Shown here in pieces: positions 15,928 through 25,752 of a stretch of 51,026 nucleotides of DNA. A program made the position numbers and the translations under genes. This stretch comes from Enterococcus cecorum (GTDB lineage: Bacteria; Bacillota; Bacilli; Lactobacillales; Enterococcaceae). Positions within the stretch are counted from its first letter, which is position 1. Every line of letters begins with the position of its first letter. The notes below the pieces were generated by a model that had not been told where the DNA came from, did no database searches, and saw nothing but the letters and a program-made list of their open reading frames with translations. Where the stretch lies: contig NZ_JAKUDS010000017.1 of the NCBI RefSeq assembly GCF_023221775.1, forward strand, positions 1-51,026. Direction: 5' to 3'.

Positions 15928-18534
15928 TTATTCTTCTGTTAACGATTCGGTTTCAAAGGATAATTGATTATTTTGCAAAGTAACAGTCACTTTACTTTTT
16001 GGCATCACCTTACCAGCAATAATTTCTTTGGCAAGTGGTGTTTCAATTTCTTTTGTAATATATCGTTTTAATGGTCGAGCACCAAAAGAAGGTTCATATG
16101 CATTTTGTGCAATATATGTTTTGGCTTCATCGGAAATACTTAATTCGATTTCTTGATGGTTTAGTCGTGTAGATAATTGTTGAACCATCTTATCAACGAT
16201 TCCCTTCACATCTTCTAAGCTAAGTGGTGTGAATAAAATCGTGTCATCAATACGGTTTAAGAATTCAGGTTTGAAGTGCATTCTTAAAGCTTGCATAACT
16301 TGATCAGAAACTTCTTCAGGGATAGTTCCTTCTTCAGTCACACCTTCAAGCAACAATTGTGAACCGATATTTGAAGTCATAATCAACACGGTATTCTTGA
16401 AATCAACTAAGCGTCCTTTAGAATCTGTCAAACGACCATCATCTAATACTTGTAATAAAATATTGAAGACATCTGGATGAGCCTTTTCAATTTCATCCAA
16501 TAAAATAATTGTATATGGATTACGACGAACAGCTTCCGTTAATTGTCCTCCTTCTTCATAACCTACATATCCTGGAGGAGCTCCAACTAAACGAGACACT
16601 GAATGTTTTTCCATATATTCACTCATATCAATTCGTACCATATGTTCTTCAGAGTCAAATAAGTTTTCTGCTAGAGCTTTGGCAAGTTCTGTCTTACCAA
16701 CCCCAGTAGGACCTAAGAATAGGAATGAACCTAGTGGACGATTTGGATCTTGTAAACCAGCACGAGAACGTAAGACTGCATCACTTACAGCATCTACGGC
16801 TTCATTTTGACCAATCACGCGTTGATGTAAGGTTTGATTTAATTTTAATAATTTTTCACGTTCGCCCTCAACTAATTTTGTCACCGGAATACCTGTCAAA
16901 CGACCGACAACAATCGCAATTTCATTTTCAGTCACGGATTCTTGAACCATCTTTAATTGATCAGAATCATTTTTACGTTCTAATTCTTTTAATTCTTTTT
17001 CTAATTGTGGGATGGTACCATGACGTAATACTGCTGCTCGTTCAAGTTCGTAATTGTTTTCAGCATCTTCTAATTCATGGCGAACACGTTCAAGTTCAGC
17101 ACGTTTATTAGAGATGGCATTTACTTCTTCTTTTTCAGTTTCCCATTGCAATTTCATTGAATTTACTTCTTCACGTAAATCAGCTAATTCTTCTTGCAAG
17201 TTTTCTAAACGTTTTTTAGAAGCATCATCGGTTTCTTTCTTCAAAGCAGCTTCTTCAATTTCTAATTGCATTAATCGACGCATCACTTGGTCTAGTTCTG
17301 TCGGCATCGAATTCATTTCAACTTTAATATTGGCACAAGCTTCATCGACTAAATCAATCGCTTTATCTGGCAAGAAACGATCAGTAATATAGCGGTCTGA
17401 TAAAGTTGCAGCGGCTACCAAAGCATTATCGTGAATATTTACGCCGTGATGTACTTCAAATCGTTCTTTCAAGCCACGTAAAATCGAAATCGTATCTTCA
17501 ACAGTTGGTTCTTTGACTAAAACTTTTTGGAAACGTCTTTCTAAAGCTTTATCTTTTTCCATATATTGACGGTATTCATCCAAGGTCGTGGCACCAATCG
17601 TATGCAATTCACCACGAGCAAGCATTGGTTTTAATAAGTTACCGGCATCCATACTACCTTCTGTCTTACCGGCACCAACAATATTATGGATTTCGTCGAT
17701 AAATAGAATAATTCGTCCGTCAGATTTTTTCACTTCATCTAATACGGCTTTCAATCTTTCTTCAAATTCACCACGATATTTAGCCCCAGCAATTAATAAC
17801 CCCATATCAAGTGAATAGACTGTTTTATCCTTTAAGTTTTCAGGTACATCTTTTTTAACAATACGTTGGGCTAAACCTTCGACAATCGCTGTTTTACCAA
17901 CACCAGGTTCACCAATTAATACAGGATTATTTTTTGTTTTACGAGATAAGATACGGATGACGTCACGAATTTCTTCATCACGTCCAATGACAGGGTCCAT
18001 ATTTCCTTCTTTGACTTTTTGTACTAAGTCAATGCCGTATTTTTCTAATGCTTTATAAGTTTCTTCTTGATTTTGTGATGTCACACGATCACCCCCACGG
18101 ATATTTTCAATCGCATCCTTAACGTCTTTTTCAGATATTTGATGTTGAACCAAATACTGAGTTAATGGATGATGTTTTAATTTCATTAATGCTAGAATAA
18201 CGACTTCAGTTGAAAGATATTCATCTTGGAATGTTTCTCTAATCTTATCTGCTTCAATAAACAATTGATAGAGATTTTGGCTAAAACTTTGGCCATAAGA
18301 AACATTACTTCCTTCAACTGTAGAGATTTTATCTAATTCTTGGTCAACTTTTGCTTCAAATTCAGCTACATTGACCCCTAAATCTTTATAAAAATTTGCA
18401 CCAAAATGATCAGTGTGCAAGAAAATTTTCCATAAATGAGCAATATCGATTTCTTGATGATGTCTAGTCATTGCAATTTGTTGTGCTTGAGCAATGGCTT
18501 GTTGCATCGTCGTTGTCATCTTTTCAATATTCAT
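15928..18534 (-). CDS. clpB: ATP-dependent disaggregase ClpB (Hsp100)
   Basis: Hexameric AAA+ chaperone that pulls polypeptides out of aggregates together with DnaK. The 868-residue protein has the full plan: N-terminal domain (about 1-145), first nucleotide-binding domain with Walker A GEPGVGKT (208-215) and Walker B VILFIDE-type motif, a long coiled-coil middle domain (about 400-525) typical of ClpB and absent from ClpA/ClpX, and a second domain with [10 protein letters not shown] near 605. There is no ClpP-docking loop to suggest a protease partner. GGAGG precedes the ATG. The promoter carries both a CtsR operator and a CIRCE, so heat-shock control by two repressors is expected. Confidence 0.98.
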   Translation of the reverse strand: MNIEKMTTTMQQAIAQAQQIAMTRHHQEIDIAHLWKIFLHTDHFGANFYKDLGVNVAEFEAKVDQELDKISTVEGSNVSYGQSFSQNLYQLFIEADKIRETFQDEYLSTEVVILALMKLKHHPLTQYLVQHQISEKDVKDAIENIRGGDRVTSQNQEETYKALEKYGIDLVQKVKEGNMDPVIGRDEEIRDVIRILSRKTKNNPVLIGEPGVGKTAIVEGLAQRIVKKDVPENLKDKTVYSLDMGLLIAGAKYRGEFEERLKAVLDEVKKSDGRIILFIDEIHNIVGAGKTEGSMDAGNLLKPMLARGELHTIGATTLDEYRQYMEKDKALERRFQKVLVKEPTVEDTISILRGLKERFEVHHGVNIHDNALVAAATLSDRYITDRFLPDKAIDLVDEACANIKVEMNSMPTELDQVMRRLMQLEIEEAALKKETDDASKKRLENLQEELADLREEVNSMKLQWETEKEEVNAISNKRAELERVRHELEDAENNYELERAAVLRHGTIPQLEKELKELERKNDSDQLKMVQESVTENEIAIVVGRLTGIPVTKLVEGEREKLLKLNQTLHQRVIGQNEAVDAVSDAVLRSRAGLQDPNRPLGSFLFLGPTGVGKTELAKALAENLFDSEEHMVRIDMSEYMEKHSVSRLVGAPPGYVGYEEGGQLTEAVRRNPYTIILLDEIEKAHPDVFNILLQVLDDGRLTDSKGRLVDFKNTVLIMTSNIGSQLLLEGVTEEGTIPEEVSDQVMQALRMHFKPEFLNRIDDTILFTPLSLEDVKGIVDKMVQQLSTRLNHQEIELSISDEAKTYIAQNAYEPSFGARPLKRYITKEIETPLAKEIIAGKVMPKSKVTVTLQNNQLSFETESLTEE

Positions 18535-18580
18535 AACTCCATTCCTCCTATCGTTGAATGAAATAATTGATTTATCTTAA

Positions 18581-18607
18581 TGTACTTATTCCTTTTTCTT
18601 AAGTACA
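18581..18607 (-). other. 5'-leader hairpin of clpB
   Basis: TGTACTTA at 18581-18588 and TAAGTACA at 18600-18607 can form an 8-bp stem in the clpB leader, between the start point and the ribosome binding site. No T-run follows, so it is not a terminator; it could affect mRNA stability. Confidence 0.4.
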
Positions 18608-18612
18608 TGTAC

Positions 18613-18641
18613 AGTATATTCCAAAAGTCAATGAAGGTCAA
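18613..18641 (-). promoter_or_regulatory. clpB promoter
   Basis: TTGACC (18636-18641) and TATACT (18613-18618), spacer 17 bp, on the minus strand. The -35 lies within the CtsR operator. Confidence 0.85.
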
Positions 18642-18642
18642 A
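18626..18642. promoter_or_regulatory. CtsR operator of clpB
   Basis: AGTCAATGAAGGTCAAA matches the CtsR direct-heptad consensus RGTCAAANANRGTCAAA at all but one position. It covers the -35 and part of the spacer of the clpB promoter. Confidence 0.85.
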
Positions 18643-18649
18643 CTAAAAA

Positions 18650-18676
18650 TTAGCACTCTTCATATTTGAGTGCTAA
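18650..18676. promoter_or_regulatory. CIRCE element (HrcA operator)
   Basis: TTAGCACTC, 9 bp, GAGTGCTAA: a perfect CIRCE. It lies directly upstream of the clpB -35 and only 12 bp past the stop codon of the preceding asparaginase gene. Confidence 0.95.
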
Positions 18677-18688
18677 TTTTAAACTTTC

Positions 18689-19693
18689 TTAATATTTATT
18701 GTTCAAAATGCTGTCGTGGTTGATCGTTTGATAAAAATATTTTCGGATATCCTCAATATTTTCATATTCTGCCATTAACCACATCAGTTTTGTTACTACT
18801 GCTTCAAAAGTCATATCATAGGCTTCTAATAATTGAAAATCTTGTTTAACTTTCTTACCAACTTCATAAACTGTCATATCACTACCTTCATTAGCTACCT
18901 GTGAACTAACAATCACTAAACGATCCTTTTGATATTGATTCATCAGCTGATAAAAGGTCTCGACTAAGTTCTCTGGTATACCTCCAACACCAAAACTTTC
19001 AAGGATAATGCAACGATAATGTTCAAATGCAAATGCTAGTACTTTTGCATCTAGTCCTGGAGTAAGCTTTAAGGTAATGAGATCCTCTTGTAATTGATGA
19101 TAAAATCTAGTTGGTTGAACAAGTGGTTGACTTGGAATATAGCGGATAATTTGTTGATCTAAAATCACCGCAATATATGGAAAATTGATACTAGTGAAAG
19201 CATTATAACTTTTCGCTCGGACTTTTTTCGCACGACTTCCAACGATTACTTTACCATCAAAAACAATCACCACTTCTTGTGATAAATCATCACAAGCGTA
19301 AATAAAGCTATCTAATAAATTGACTTTCGCATCCGTACTATCCATATCAATGGGTTTTTGTGAGCCGGTTAATACAATAGGTTTAGCAGAATTTTGAATT
19401 AAATAAGATAATGCAGCTGCGGTATAAGCCAAGGTATCGGTCCCGTGACAAATGACAAATCCATCATAAATGGTATATTTTTCCTCAATTGTACGGGCTA
19501 ATTTCAACCAGTGTTTAGGGGTCATATTGGTACTATCGAGATTGAATAAAGCTAAGGTATCAACATGACAGATTTCTTGTACTTGAGGAATGTAGGTCAG
19601 TAATTCCTCAGCAGTGATTCCTGGTGTTAAACCATGTTGCGATTTTTTAGAAGCGATTGTACCGCCAGTGGTAATCATCAATATCTTCTTCAT
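18689..19693 (-). CDS. ansA: type I L-asparaginase
   Basis: Hydrolyses asparagine to aspartate and ammonia. The 334-residue protein has both catalytic triad blocks of the family: MITTGGTIASKKS with T12, and CHGTDTLAYTA with T85 and D86, plus the VLTGSQKP segment near 108-114. There is no signal peptide, so this is the cytoplasmic type. The ATG follows AAAGGA. The pepT terminator ends about 19 bp upstream, leaving no room for a separate promoter unless it is inside the pepT terminator region. There is no own terminator; its 3' end abuts the CIRCE of clpB. Confidence 0.95.
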   Translation of the reverse strand: MKKILMITTGGTIASKKSQHGLTPGITAEELLTYIPQVQEICHVDTLALFNLDSTNMTPKHWLKLARTIEEKYTIYDGFVICHGTDTLAYTAAALSYLIQNSAKPIVLTGSQKPIDMDSTDAKVNLLDSFIYACDDLSQEVVIVFDGKVIVGSRAKKVRAKSYNAFTSINFPYIAVILDQQIIRYIPSQPLVQPTRFYHQLQEDLITLKLTPGLDAKVLAFAFEHYRCIILESFGVGGIPENLVETFYQLMNQYQKDRLVIVSSQVANEGSDMTVYEVGKKVKQDFQLLEAYDMTFEAVVTKLMWLMAEYENIEDIRKYFYQTINHDSILNNKY

Positions 19694-19711
19694 CTTGTTT
19701 TCCTTTCAACG

Positions 19712-19761
19712 AGAAAAATAGCGAGTGTGCTATGTGACACTACGCATACAACACTCGCTAT
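19712..19761 (-). terminator. terminator after pepT
   Basis: An 11-bp perfect stem (ATAGCGAGTGT at 19718-19728 with ACACTCGCTAT at 19751-19761) with further pairing possible in the 22-base loop, followed by TTTTTC on the minus strand. Confidence 0.85.
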
Positions 19762-19768
19762 GACTTCA

Positions 19769-20998
19769 TTATTTTACATTTAGTTCAGCAATTTTCACAA
19801 TAACATCGGTAGCCTTTTGCATTGATTGTAAAGATACAAATTCAAAACGTCCATGCATATTTTCGCCACCAGCAAAGATATTAGGTGTAGGAATTCCTAA
19901 ATAAGAAATTTTAGAACCATCAGTCCCTCCGCGAACAGGTTCAATCACTGGGACAATTTCTAATTCTTCCATCGCATTTTTAGCCAATTCTACAATGCTC
20001 ATATCTTTTTCGATGACTTCACGCATATTGTAGTATTGATCGAATAAGTTTAATTCAACACGTTCTTGATCATATTTTGCGTTGAATTTCGCAACTAAAT
20101 CAACGATAAATTGTTTACGTGCTTCGAATTTTTCACGGTCATGATCACGAATGATATAAGACATCTTAGCTTCTTCAGGCGTACCAGTGAAGCCATGTAG
20201 ATGATAAAATCCTTCATAACCTTCAGTATGTTCAGGTACTTCTTCTTGTGGAAATTCGTTTTGGAAATCAATGGCCATTTGAATTGCATTAATCATGGTG
20301 TCTTTGGCTGTTCCTGGGTGGACATTTTTACCGTGGAAAGTTAAATCAGCTTGAGCCGCATTAAAGGTTTCAAATTGTAATTCACCTACAGGACCGCCAT
20401 CCATTGTATAAGCAAAATCTACATCAAACCCTTTTGCATCAAATTTGTCTGCCCCAACACCGATTTCTTCATCTGGACCAAAAGCAACACGAATTTTTCC
20501 ATGTTTGATTTCAGGATTTTTGATTAAAATTTCCATGGCTGTCATGATTTCAGCAATACCAGACTTGTCATCCGCACCAAGCAAAGTGGTACCATCAGTC
20601 GTAATTAATGTTTGACCAGCATAATTTTTTAAATTAGGAAAATCTGCAGTATTTAGGGTATATTTTCCTTCTTTATCTAATTGGATAGTTGAATGGCCAT
20701 CATAATTTTCAACAATTTGTGGATTGACATTGACTGCATTGAAATCTGCAGTATCCATATGAGCAATAAAACCAATAGAACGTACTTCTTTATCAGTATT
20801 GCTTGGTAAAGTGGCTGTTACAAAACCATTTTCTTCGTTGTAATGTACCTCTTGCATTCCTAAATCAGTTAACTCTTTAGCTAACTCATGGGCAAAAGCT
20901 ACTTGTGTTTGTGTTGATGGTGTCGTCGTACTCATTGGATTAGAACGAGTCTCAGTTTTCACATATTTTAAAAATCTTGGTAATAAATTAGAATACAT
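19769..20998 (-). CDS. pepT: peptidase T (tripeptide aminopeptidase)
   Basis: Cytosolic M20B zinc aminopeptidase that removes the N-terminal residue from tripeptides. The 409-residue protein shows the metal-ligand motif IAHMDTADF (H80, D82), the bridging aspartate in [12 protein letters not shown], the catalytic glutamates in [14 protein letters not shown], and the C-terminal [22 protein letters not shown] substrate/metal segment. Length is typical. AAAGGAG precedes the ATG. It is the last gene of the nrdR-dnaB-dnaI-trmK-nif3 transcript, 12 bp after the nif3-like gene, with a strong terminator behind it. Confidence 0.97.
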   Translation of the reverse strand: MYSNLLPRFLKYVKTETRSNPMSTTTPSTQTQVAFAHELAKELTDLGMQEVHYNEENGFVTATLPSNTDKEVRSIGFIAHMDTADFNAVNVNPQIVENYDGHSTIQLDKEGKYTLNTADFPNLKNYAGQTLITTDGTTLLGADDKSGIAEIMTAMEILIKNPEIKHGKIRVAFGPDEEIGVGADKFDAKGFDVDFAYTMDGGPVGELQFETFNAAQADLTFHGKNVHPGTAKDTMINAIQMAIDFQNEFPQEEVPEHTEGYEGFYHLHGFTGTPEEAKMSYIIRDHDREKFEARKQFIVDLVAKFNAKYDQERVELNLFDQYYNMREVIEKDMSIVELAKNAMEELEIVPVIEPVRGGTDGSKISYLGIPTPNIFAGGENMHGRFEFVSLQSMQKATDVIVKIAELNVK

Positions 20999-21010
20999 AA
21001 TAAAACTCCT

Positions 21011-22141
21011 TTATATTATTTCAAATGGATCAGTATTAACGGTCGAAACCATTAAATCAATCTGCCATTTATTTGTTGTTTTCCATTGTTCATATTTTTC
21101 TTTCAACTTATCTGCAAAAAGAACTTCAATATGATGACCTGGATCAAGAACGATTAATCCTGACTCTTGCATATCGTGAGCCGTGTGATAATAGACATCT
21201 CCTGTAATATAGACATCAGCTCCCTTGGCTAAAGCATCTCGATACAGTTTTTCCGCACTCCCCCCACATATCGCCACTTTTGAAATAAGTTGTCGATTGC
21301 TTATGTGATTTGCTTTAATCACTTTCAAATGCTTTAAATGAAAAGCTGACTTAACTCGATCTATAAAAGTTGATAATTCAAGTGGTTTAGCTAAATGACC
21401 AATCCGTCCAATACCTTCAATTTTTGTGCCGTTTGAGGCCGGATTTAAATCATAAACTTCAAAAGCCGGTTCTTCGTAAGGATGGACGCGATACATTGTT
21501 TGTAAAACACTTGGTAAATATTGATTTTCAACAATAAATTCTACCTTTTCTTCAGCAACAATGCTCATTTGCTCTACTTGCCCAATAGTTGGATTGGCTT
21601 GTGCAGATGGGATAAAACGTCCTTGTCCGTTACTAGTATAACTCATGTGATGATAATTTCCCAATATGCCAGCTTTTGCCTCACCCATTGCTTGACGCAG
21701 CTGATCTGCATGAGTTTCAGGGACATAAACAATAAGTTTTTTTAATGCTTTTGTCTGGGTCTTTTGTAAAATCTCCACTTCAGTTAATTCGAGTGATTCA
21801 CAAAACCAGTCGTTCAAACCATCCGCTACCACGTCAATATTGGTGTGGGCAACGTAGACATTGATTTTATTTTGTAAAATATCCAAAAGCATTTTAGTTT
21901 GTGGATTTTCATCAGTTAATTGATTGATGGGTCTAAATATAGGGGCGTGTTTGGCAAAAATCAAGTCTGCACCAATTCTAATTGCTTCTTCTACCACTTG
22001 TGGACGCACATCTAAGGTAAATAGTACCCTTTGAATCTCCGCATCAAGAGAACCAATTTGTAACCCGCAAAAATCCTTATCTAAGGCTAATTCTTTGGGA
22101 CAATAAGCTTCAAACGGGGCAATGAACTCTCTTATTTTCAT
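21011..22141 (-). CDS. Nif3-like dinuclear metal-centre protein (YqfO family)
   Basis: A 376-residue member of the NIF3/DUF34 family, which forms hexamers with a two-metal site; the cellular role is not settled (a GTP cyclohydrolase type I-like fold). Metal-ligand motifs are visible: KHAPIF near residue 64, AHTNID (about 96-101) and the C-terminal DPGHHIEVLF (about 332-341). The middle insertion (about 125-225) is the PII-like domain of the long Bacillus YqfO form. It overlaps trmK by 4 bp (ATGA), and trmK-nif3 is a common Firmicutes pair. Confidence 0.92.
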   Translation of the reverse strand: MKIREFIAPFEAYCPKELALDKDFCGLQIGSLDAEIQRVLFTLDVRPQVVEEAIRIGADLIFAKHAPIFRPINQLTDENPQTKMLLDILQNKINVYVAHTNIDVVADGLNDWFCESLELTEVEILQKTQTKALKKLIVYVPETHADQLRQAMGEAKAGILGNYHHMSYTSNGQGRFIPSAQANPTIGQVEQMSIVAEEKVEFIVENQYLPSVLQTMYRVHPYEEPAFEVYDLNPASNGTKIEGIGRIGHLAKPLELSTFIDRVKSAFHLKHLKVIKANHISNRQLISKVAICGGSAEKLYRDALAKGADVYITGDVYYHTAHDMQESGLIVLDPGHHIEVLFADKLKEKYEQWKTTNKWQIDLMVSTVNTDPFEII

Positions 22142-22833
22142 GCTAACACTTCCTCAATTAATTTCATTTCAACTTGAAGTTCTGCTATCTTTTGATCATG
22201 ATTTTGTGCTGAGTTTTGTAATTGCTGTAAAACCCTTTGTCGTTGCATTAACTCTCTTTGCCATTTTTTGATGAAAACGGGTGATTTTTCTTGCATTAAA
22301 AGCGGACCAAATAAATATTGGGCTTCATTCAAACTCATTGGCTGTACTAACTTTTTAGCAACAATAATTTCATAGATTTTTTTATTTTCTTCAAGTATTT
22401 CTTCTGCGATGATGGTATATCCATTGGCTACTAAATATTTTCTTAAAGTAGCCTCACCTACATTAGGCTGTAAAATCAATAACTCTTCACCAGTAATTCG
22501 TTCTTTACCTTCTAATAAGATTTGTTTGATTAAAGTACCACCCATCCCACAGATTGTAATGGTATCAATCTTATCACTTGGCTCAATGGCAAATAACCCA
22601 TCCGCTAAACGAACCGTAATATTATCAGCTAGTCCCTGTAAAGTTACTTGATGTAATGCTGATTCATACGGGCCCTTTACTACTTCACCACAAACCGCAT
22701 AACTAATTTTTTTAGCCAACATTAAACGAACAGGTAAGTAAGCATGGTCAGAGCCGATATCTGCTAATCGGGCCTGACTCGGAACAAATTCACCTACTTT
22801 TGCGAGTCGTTTAGATAATTGTTGTGCATTCAT
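22138..22833 (-). CDS. trmK: tRNA (adenine(22)-N1)-methyltransferase
   Basis: SAM-dependent enzyme that methylates A22 in the D-arm of tRNA. The 231-residue protein has the SAM motif LADIGSDHAYLP (about residues 23-34), DTITICGMGGTLI (about 90-102), the LQPNV motif (about 119-123) and a C-terminal coiled-coil region, as in B. subtilis TrmK. The ATG at 22833 is preceded by AGAGGA and lies 20 bp after the dnaI stop; the longer frame to 22878 would overlap dnaI and is unlikely. It overlaps the nif3-like gene by 4 bp. Confidence 0.93.
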   Translation of the reverse strand: MNAQQLSKRLAKVGEFVPSQARLADIGSDHAYLPVRLMLAKKISYAVCGEVVKGPYESALHQVTLQGLADNITVRLADGLFAIEPSDKIDTITICGMGGTLIKQILLEGKERITGEELLILQPNVGEATLRKYLVANGYTIIAEEILEENKKIYEIIVAKKLVQPMSLNEAQYLFGPLLMQEKSPVFIKKWQRELMQRQRVLQQLQNSAQNHDQKIAELQVEMKLIEEVLA

Positions 22834-22852
22834 TCTTTCATTCCTCTCATAT

Positions 22853-23782
22853 TTATGGATTGCGACGATTTTGGCCAATCATCATAATTTCTTGAGATAA
22901 ATAGGTAATCCGCTCCATGATACGCATTGCTTTAATCGGTTCTTGATCGCCTTTTTGCGTCACAGTTAAATGTCTTTCTAACTCTTTCATCGTAAAATTA
23001 GAGCTGAAAAAGGTGGGTAACATTTCTTGCATCCGATATTGTAAGATAACCCCAAGGACATCATCGCGAATCCAACTACTCATCGCATCTGCCCCAATGT
23101 CATCAATCATTAAAATAGGAGCAGTTTTAATCTTATTTAAAAGCTGAATCATGGTATCTTTGCCAATCGCTTGTTTCATCTCTACCGCAAATGATGGAAA
23201 ATGTATTAAGGTACTATCATAGCCATCTTCTGCTAACTTTTTGGCTATCGCTCCTAAAAGATAAGTTTTACCTACACCAAAGTTGCCCACTAAATATAAT
23301 CCTTTAACAAACATAGATGGATGCTGTTTGTAACTAGAGATAAAGATACTTGCTTCCTGAACGGCCTGACTACGCCCATCAGTTATTTCGAAATCCTCTA
23401 AAGAAGCTTCTTTAATCATTTTAGGGAGATAAAGTGTTGTTATTCGATTATTAATTTTCTCTAAACTTTTTCGTTGCAATAATTCAGGAGTGGGTGTATA
23501 AGTAACTTCAATGACATGATGGGATATCTGTAATCTAGGCTCATAACCAGGTGCAATCATCTTAGGGTCATTTGCCAGATACTTTTCCCTCTGTTGAATA
23601 TATTCATACAATTGACCGTAGCTTTTCTCAATATCTTCAGGCGTCAATTCATCTTGATGTTGTTTAATGAAGCGTTGAACCTCAGGATTTTCATTGATGC
23701 TCTTCACCATTTGCTCATATTCCTGCAGATAATTTTTTTGGCGTAGAATTTTTGTTAAATTTTTTCCAACATCTTGCATCAT
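22853..23782 (-). CDS. dnaI: primosomal protein DnaI (helicase loader)
   Basis: Loads the replicative helicase DnaC (DnaB of E. coli) onto DNA at oriC and at restarted forks. The 309-residue AAA+ protein has Walker A GNFGVGKT (166-173) and Walker B ILMIDDIGAD (about 223-232), and a sensor segment FFSSNFT. The N-terminal domain contains GYEPRLQISHH, the region that in B. subtilis carries zinc ligands, yet there is no cysteine anywhere in this protein, so the zinc site is absent. It overlaps dnaB by 4 bp (ATGA), the standard arrangement. Confidence 0.95.
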   Translation of the reverse strand: MMQDVGKNLTKILRQKNYLQEYEQMVKSINENPEVQRFIKQHQDELTPEDIEKSYGQLYEYIQQREKYLANDPKMIAPGYEPRLQISHHVIEVTYTPTPELLQRKSLEKINNRITTLYLPKMIKEASLEDFEITDGRSQAVQEASIFISSYKQHPSMFVKGLYLVGNFGVGKTYLLGAIAKKLAEDGYDSTLIHFPSFAVEMKQAIGKDTMIQLLNKIKTAPILMIDDIGADAMSSWIRDDVLGVILQYRMQEMLPTFFSSNFTMKELERHLTVTQKGDQEPIKAMRIMERITYLSQEIMMIGQNRRNP

Positions 23783-25152
23783 TTTTCACCTTCTTTGTTT
23801 AACAGTGCATCCAGTGCTTTTTTAGCTGCAGCAACCCCTTCTGGATTTTTGACTTCTTGCGGTGGATTTTTCATCCATTCAGGGATTTCTTCTATCCGAA
23901 CATTTCGATTTGGATAATTCTTTCGAGTCACTGGCACTGCTTTTTGCTTTTCTTTACTTTCTTTGACGATTTGACGCACGTGACTAATCGCCTGCTCAGG
24001 TAATTGGATTTTTTTCTCAGACCAATCAGTTGCTATCTTTCCTGTTAATTGAGGAGATAAATTTGTCTTATTTTGAATAACTAATAAATAATTGATTAAG
24101 ACATTAATAACAGCATTACTCAATGGACTTCTTTCAACTAAATCTCTGATTAACCATTCCTCTTGTTTGGTCGTAAAGCTATTTTTTAATCTTTTTACTT
24201 CTTGTAAATACTCCATTGGAAAATAAGTTTCACATTGTACAATGAGTTGCCAATCAGCCTCTGAAAAACCTTGCTTTAATAATCTATCTTTACGTAGCAT
24301 TTGGTTTTCCTCTTCTGAAGTTGGCATTTTTGAAGTATACAAGGTTTTAGATTGAGCGATTGCCTGTTGCTCAAGTATCTTTTCATCAATCTCGCCAGTA
24401 GAATATTGAACCGACTGAGTTAACAAGTCTATAAGCTTAAATTCATCATAGCCATATAAAGAATGATAAATAGCTAATTTTCGACATACAGCTTCTGTTA
24501 ATTTATCTTTGCTAATAAATTTTTTAGTTGCCAAATCAAATAAAAATTGCCAATCAATATTTCCACTATTCGTAGCATCGTGCTGATAGTCAAAGGTGAT
24601 GGATGGGGAAGCTATTTTATCTTTATTTTGCTGTAAATCATTTAATGTATTCGCAAGCTTTTGTTGATTAATGGTATACACTTCTTTAAATGTCTTAGTT
24701 ATTTCTTGAAATCCTTCAGTTAATATAGAATCATTTGAAAAGCGAGAAATTAAACGCTGATAATTCGTTTCCCCCACTTTTTCTAACAATAAAAAGCTTA
24801 AGACTTCATCTTTCAAAAATGCAGTAGCTGGCATAGGTAACAAAATTTCATATAGATAGTGTGAGGTATTGAATTCCTCTGCTTTGCGATAAACTTTTAA
24901 TAAACCTAATCCCTCTAGCTTTTCACGAGCTTGTTCAAGTTGTTGAATACCCAAATCAAGTGTATTACATAAATCCAAATGTAAAAAATTTTCCTTATTT
25001 TCAAACTGACCTTGTAAGATTAAAGTCTGATATAAATTCATGGCAAAACTACCAATAACGGGCTGATATAAGCTAGTCAAACTTACCCATTCATCTTCAT
25101 TCATCCTTTTATGACAGTAGACTTGATAACTTTCATTAGGTAAAAGTGCCAC
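23779..25152 (-). CDS. dnaB: replication initiation and membrane attachment protein DnaB
   Basis: Firmicutes-specific primosome protein that, with DnaD and DnaI, helps to load the replicative helicase and tie the origin to the membrane; it is not the helicase. The 457-residue protein has the N-terminal winged-helix part (about 1-110) and a C-terminal DDBH2-like domain ending in the EWMKNPP motif near 428. The GTG start is 8 bp after GGAGG. It lies between nrdR (11 bp) and dnaI (4-bp overlap), the diagnostic gene order. Confidence 0.95.
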   Translation of the reverse strand: MALLPNESYQVYCHKRMNEDEWVSLTSLYQPVIGSFAMNLYQTLILQGQFENKENFLHLDLCNTLDLGIQQLEQAREKLEGLGLLKVYRKAEEFNTSHYLYEILLPMPATAFLKDEVLSFLLLEKVGETNYQRLISRFSNDSILTEGFQEITKTFKEVYTINQQKLANTLNDLQQNKDKIASPSITFDYQHDATNSGNIDWQFLFDLATKKFISKDKLTEAVCRKLAIYHSLYGYDEFKLIDLLTQSVQYSTGEIDEKILEQQAIAQSKTLYTSKMPTSEEENQMLRKDRLLKQGFSEADWQLIVQCETYFPMEYLQEVKRLKNSFTTKQEEWLIRDLVERSPLSNAVINVLINYLLVIQNKTNLSPQLTGKIATDWSEKKIQLPEQAISHVRQIVKESKEKQKAVPVTRKNYPNRNVRIEEIPEWMKNPPQEVKNPEGVAAAKKALDALLNKEGEK

Positions 25153-25163
25153 ACGAATCCTCC

Positions 25164-25637
25164 TTAATCTTGCTTATTATCTTTTGCTTTGTCGACAATT
25201 TGTTGAAGTTCTTGTAAAAATACTGACATATCTTTAAATTGACGATAAACACTTGCAAATCGTATATATGAAATTTCGTCAACTTGAGCTAAATCTTCCA
25301 TAACATACTCACCAATCACGGTACTAGAAATTTCAGTCACGCCTTTTTCTCGAACACGTCGCTCAACATGATCTACAATTTTTTCCATTTGCTCCATTGC
25401 TACCGGTCGTTTTTCAGCCGAACGAATAATTCCTCTCAAGATTTTTTCACGATTAAATTCTTCACGTACACCATTTTTCTTGATAACAAGTAGTGGTGAT
25501 TCTTCTATTCTTTCAAAAGTGGTAAAACGCTGACCACAATTTTCACATTCTCTTCTGCGTCGGATAGCACGACCATCATCAGCTTGACGACTATCAATAA
25601 CTCTTGAATTTTGGTGATGACATTTTGGACATTGCAT
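25164..25637 (-). CDS. nrdR: transcriptional repressor NrdR
   Basis: Zinc-ribbon and ATP-cone repressor of ribonucleotide reductase genes. The 157-residue protein starts MQCPKCHHQ, with four zinc ligands C3, C6, C31 and C34, followed by the ATP-cone domain (about 46-136; [19 protein letters not shown]). I choose the ATG at 25637, which has GAGG at 8 bp; the GTG at 25646 is part of that ribosome binding site. First gene of the nrdR-dnaB-dnaI-trmK-nif3-pepT run, with an extended -10 upstream. No NRD genes are in the window. Confidence 0.95.
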   Translation of the reverse strand: MQCPKCHHQNSRVIDSRQADDGRAIRRRRECENCGQRFTTFERIEESPLLVIKKNGVREEFNREKILRGIIRSAEKRPVAMEQMEKIVDHVERRVREKGVTEISSTVIGEYVMEDLAQVDEISYIRFASVYRQFKDMSVFLQELQQIVDKAKDNKQD

Positions 25638-25670
25638 AAATTTCACCTCATTTTATGTATATTCAGTTGA

Positions 25671-25679
25671 ATTATAACA
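25671..25679 (-). promoter_or_regulatory. extended -10 promoter of the nrdR operon
   Basis: Minus-strand TGTTATAAT with perfect hexamer (25671-25676) and TGn extension, 33 bp before the nrdR ATG. No clear -35. Confidence 0.6.
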
Positions 25680-25697
25680 TGTTTCTTAAAAAAAGTG

Positions 25698-25745
25698 TGT
25701 AAAAAATGCAATCTAACAAACGAAAGTATCGCTTATTAGATTGCA
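25698..25745 (-). terminator. terminator after the nitroreductase gene
   Basis: Ten-bp stem TGCAATCTAA/TTAGATTGCA (25707-25716 with 25736-25745) followed by TTTTTT on the minus strand; it begins 8 bp beyond the stop codon. Confidence 0.85.
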
Positions 25746-25752
25746 AAATGAA

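Noticed and set aside
16725-17392. Plus-strand open frames of 112-128 codons opposite clpB
   Set aside because: Antisense to a fully supported clpB with typical shadow composition; no start signals.
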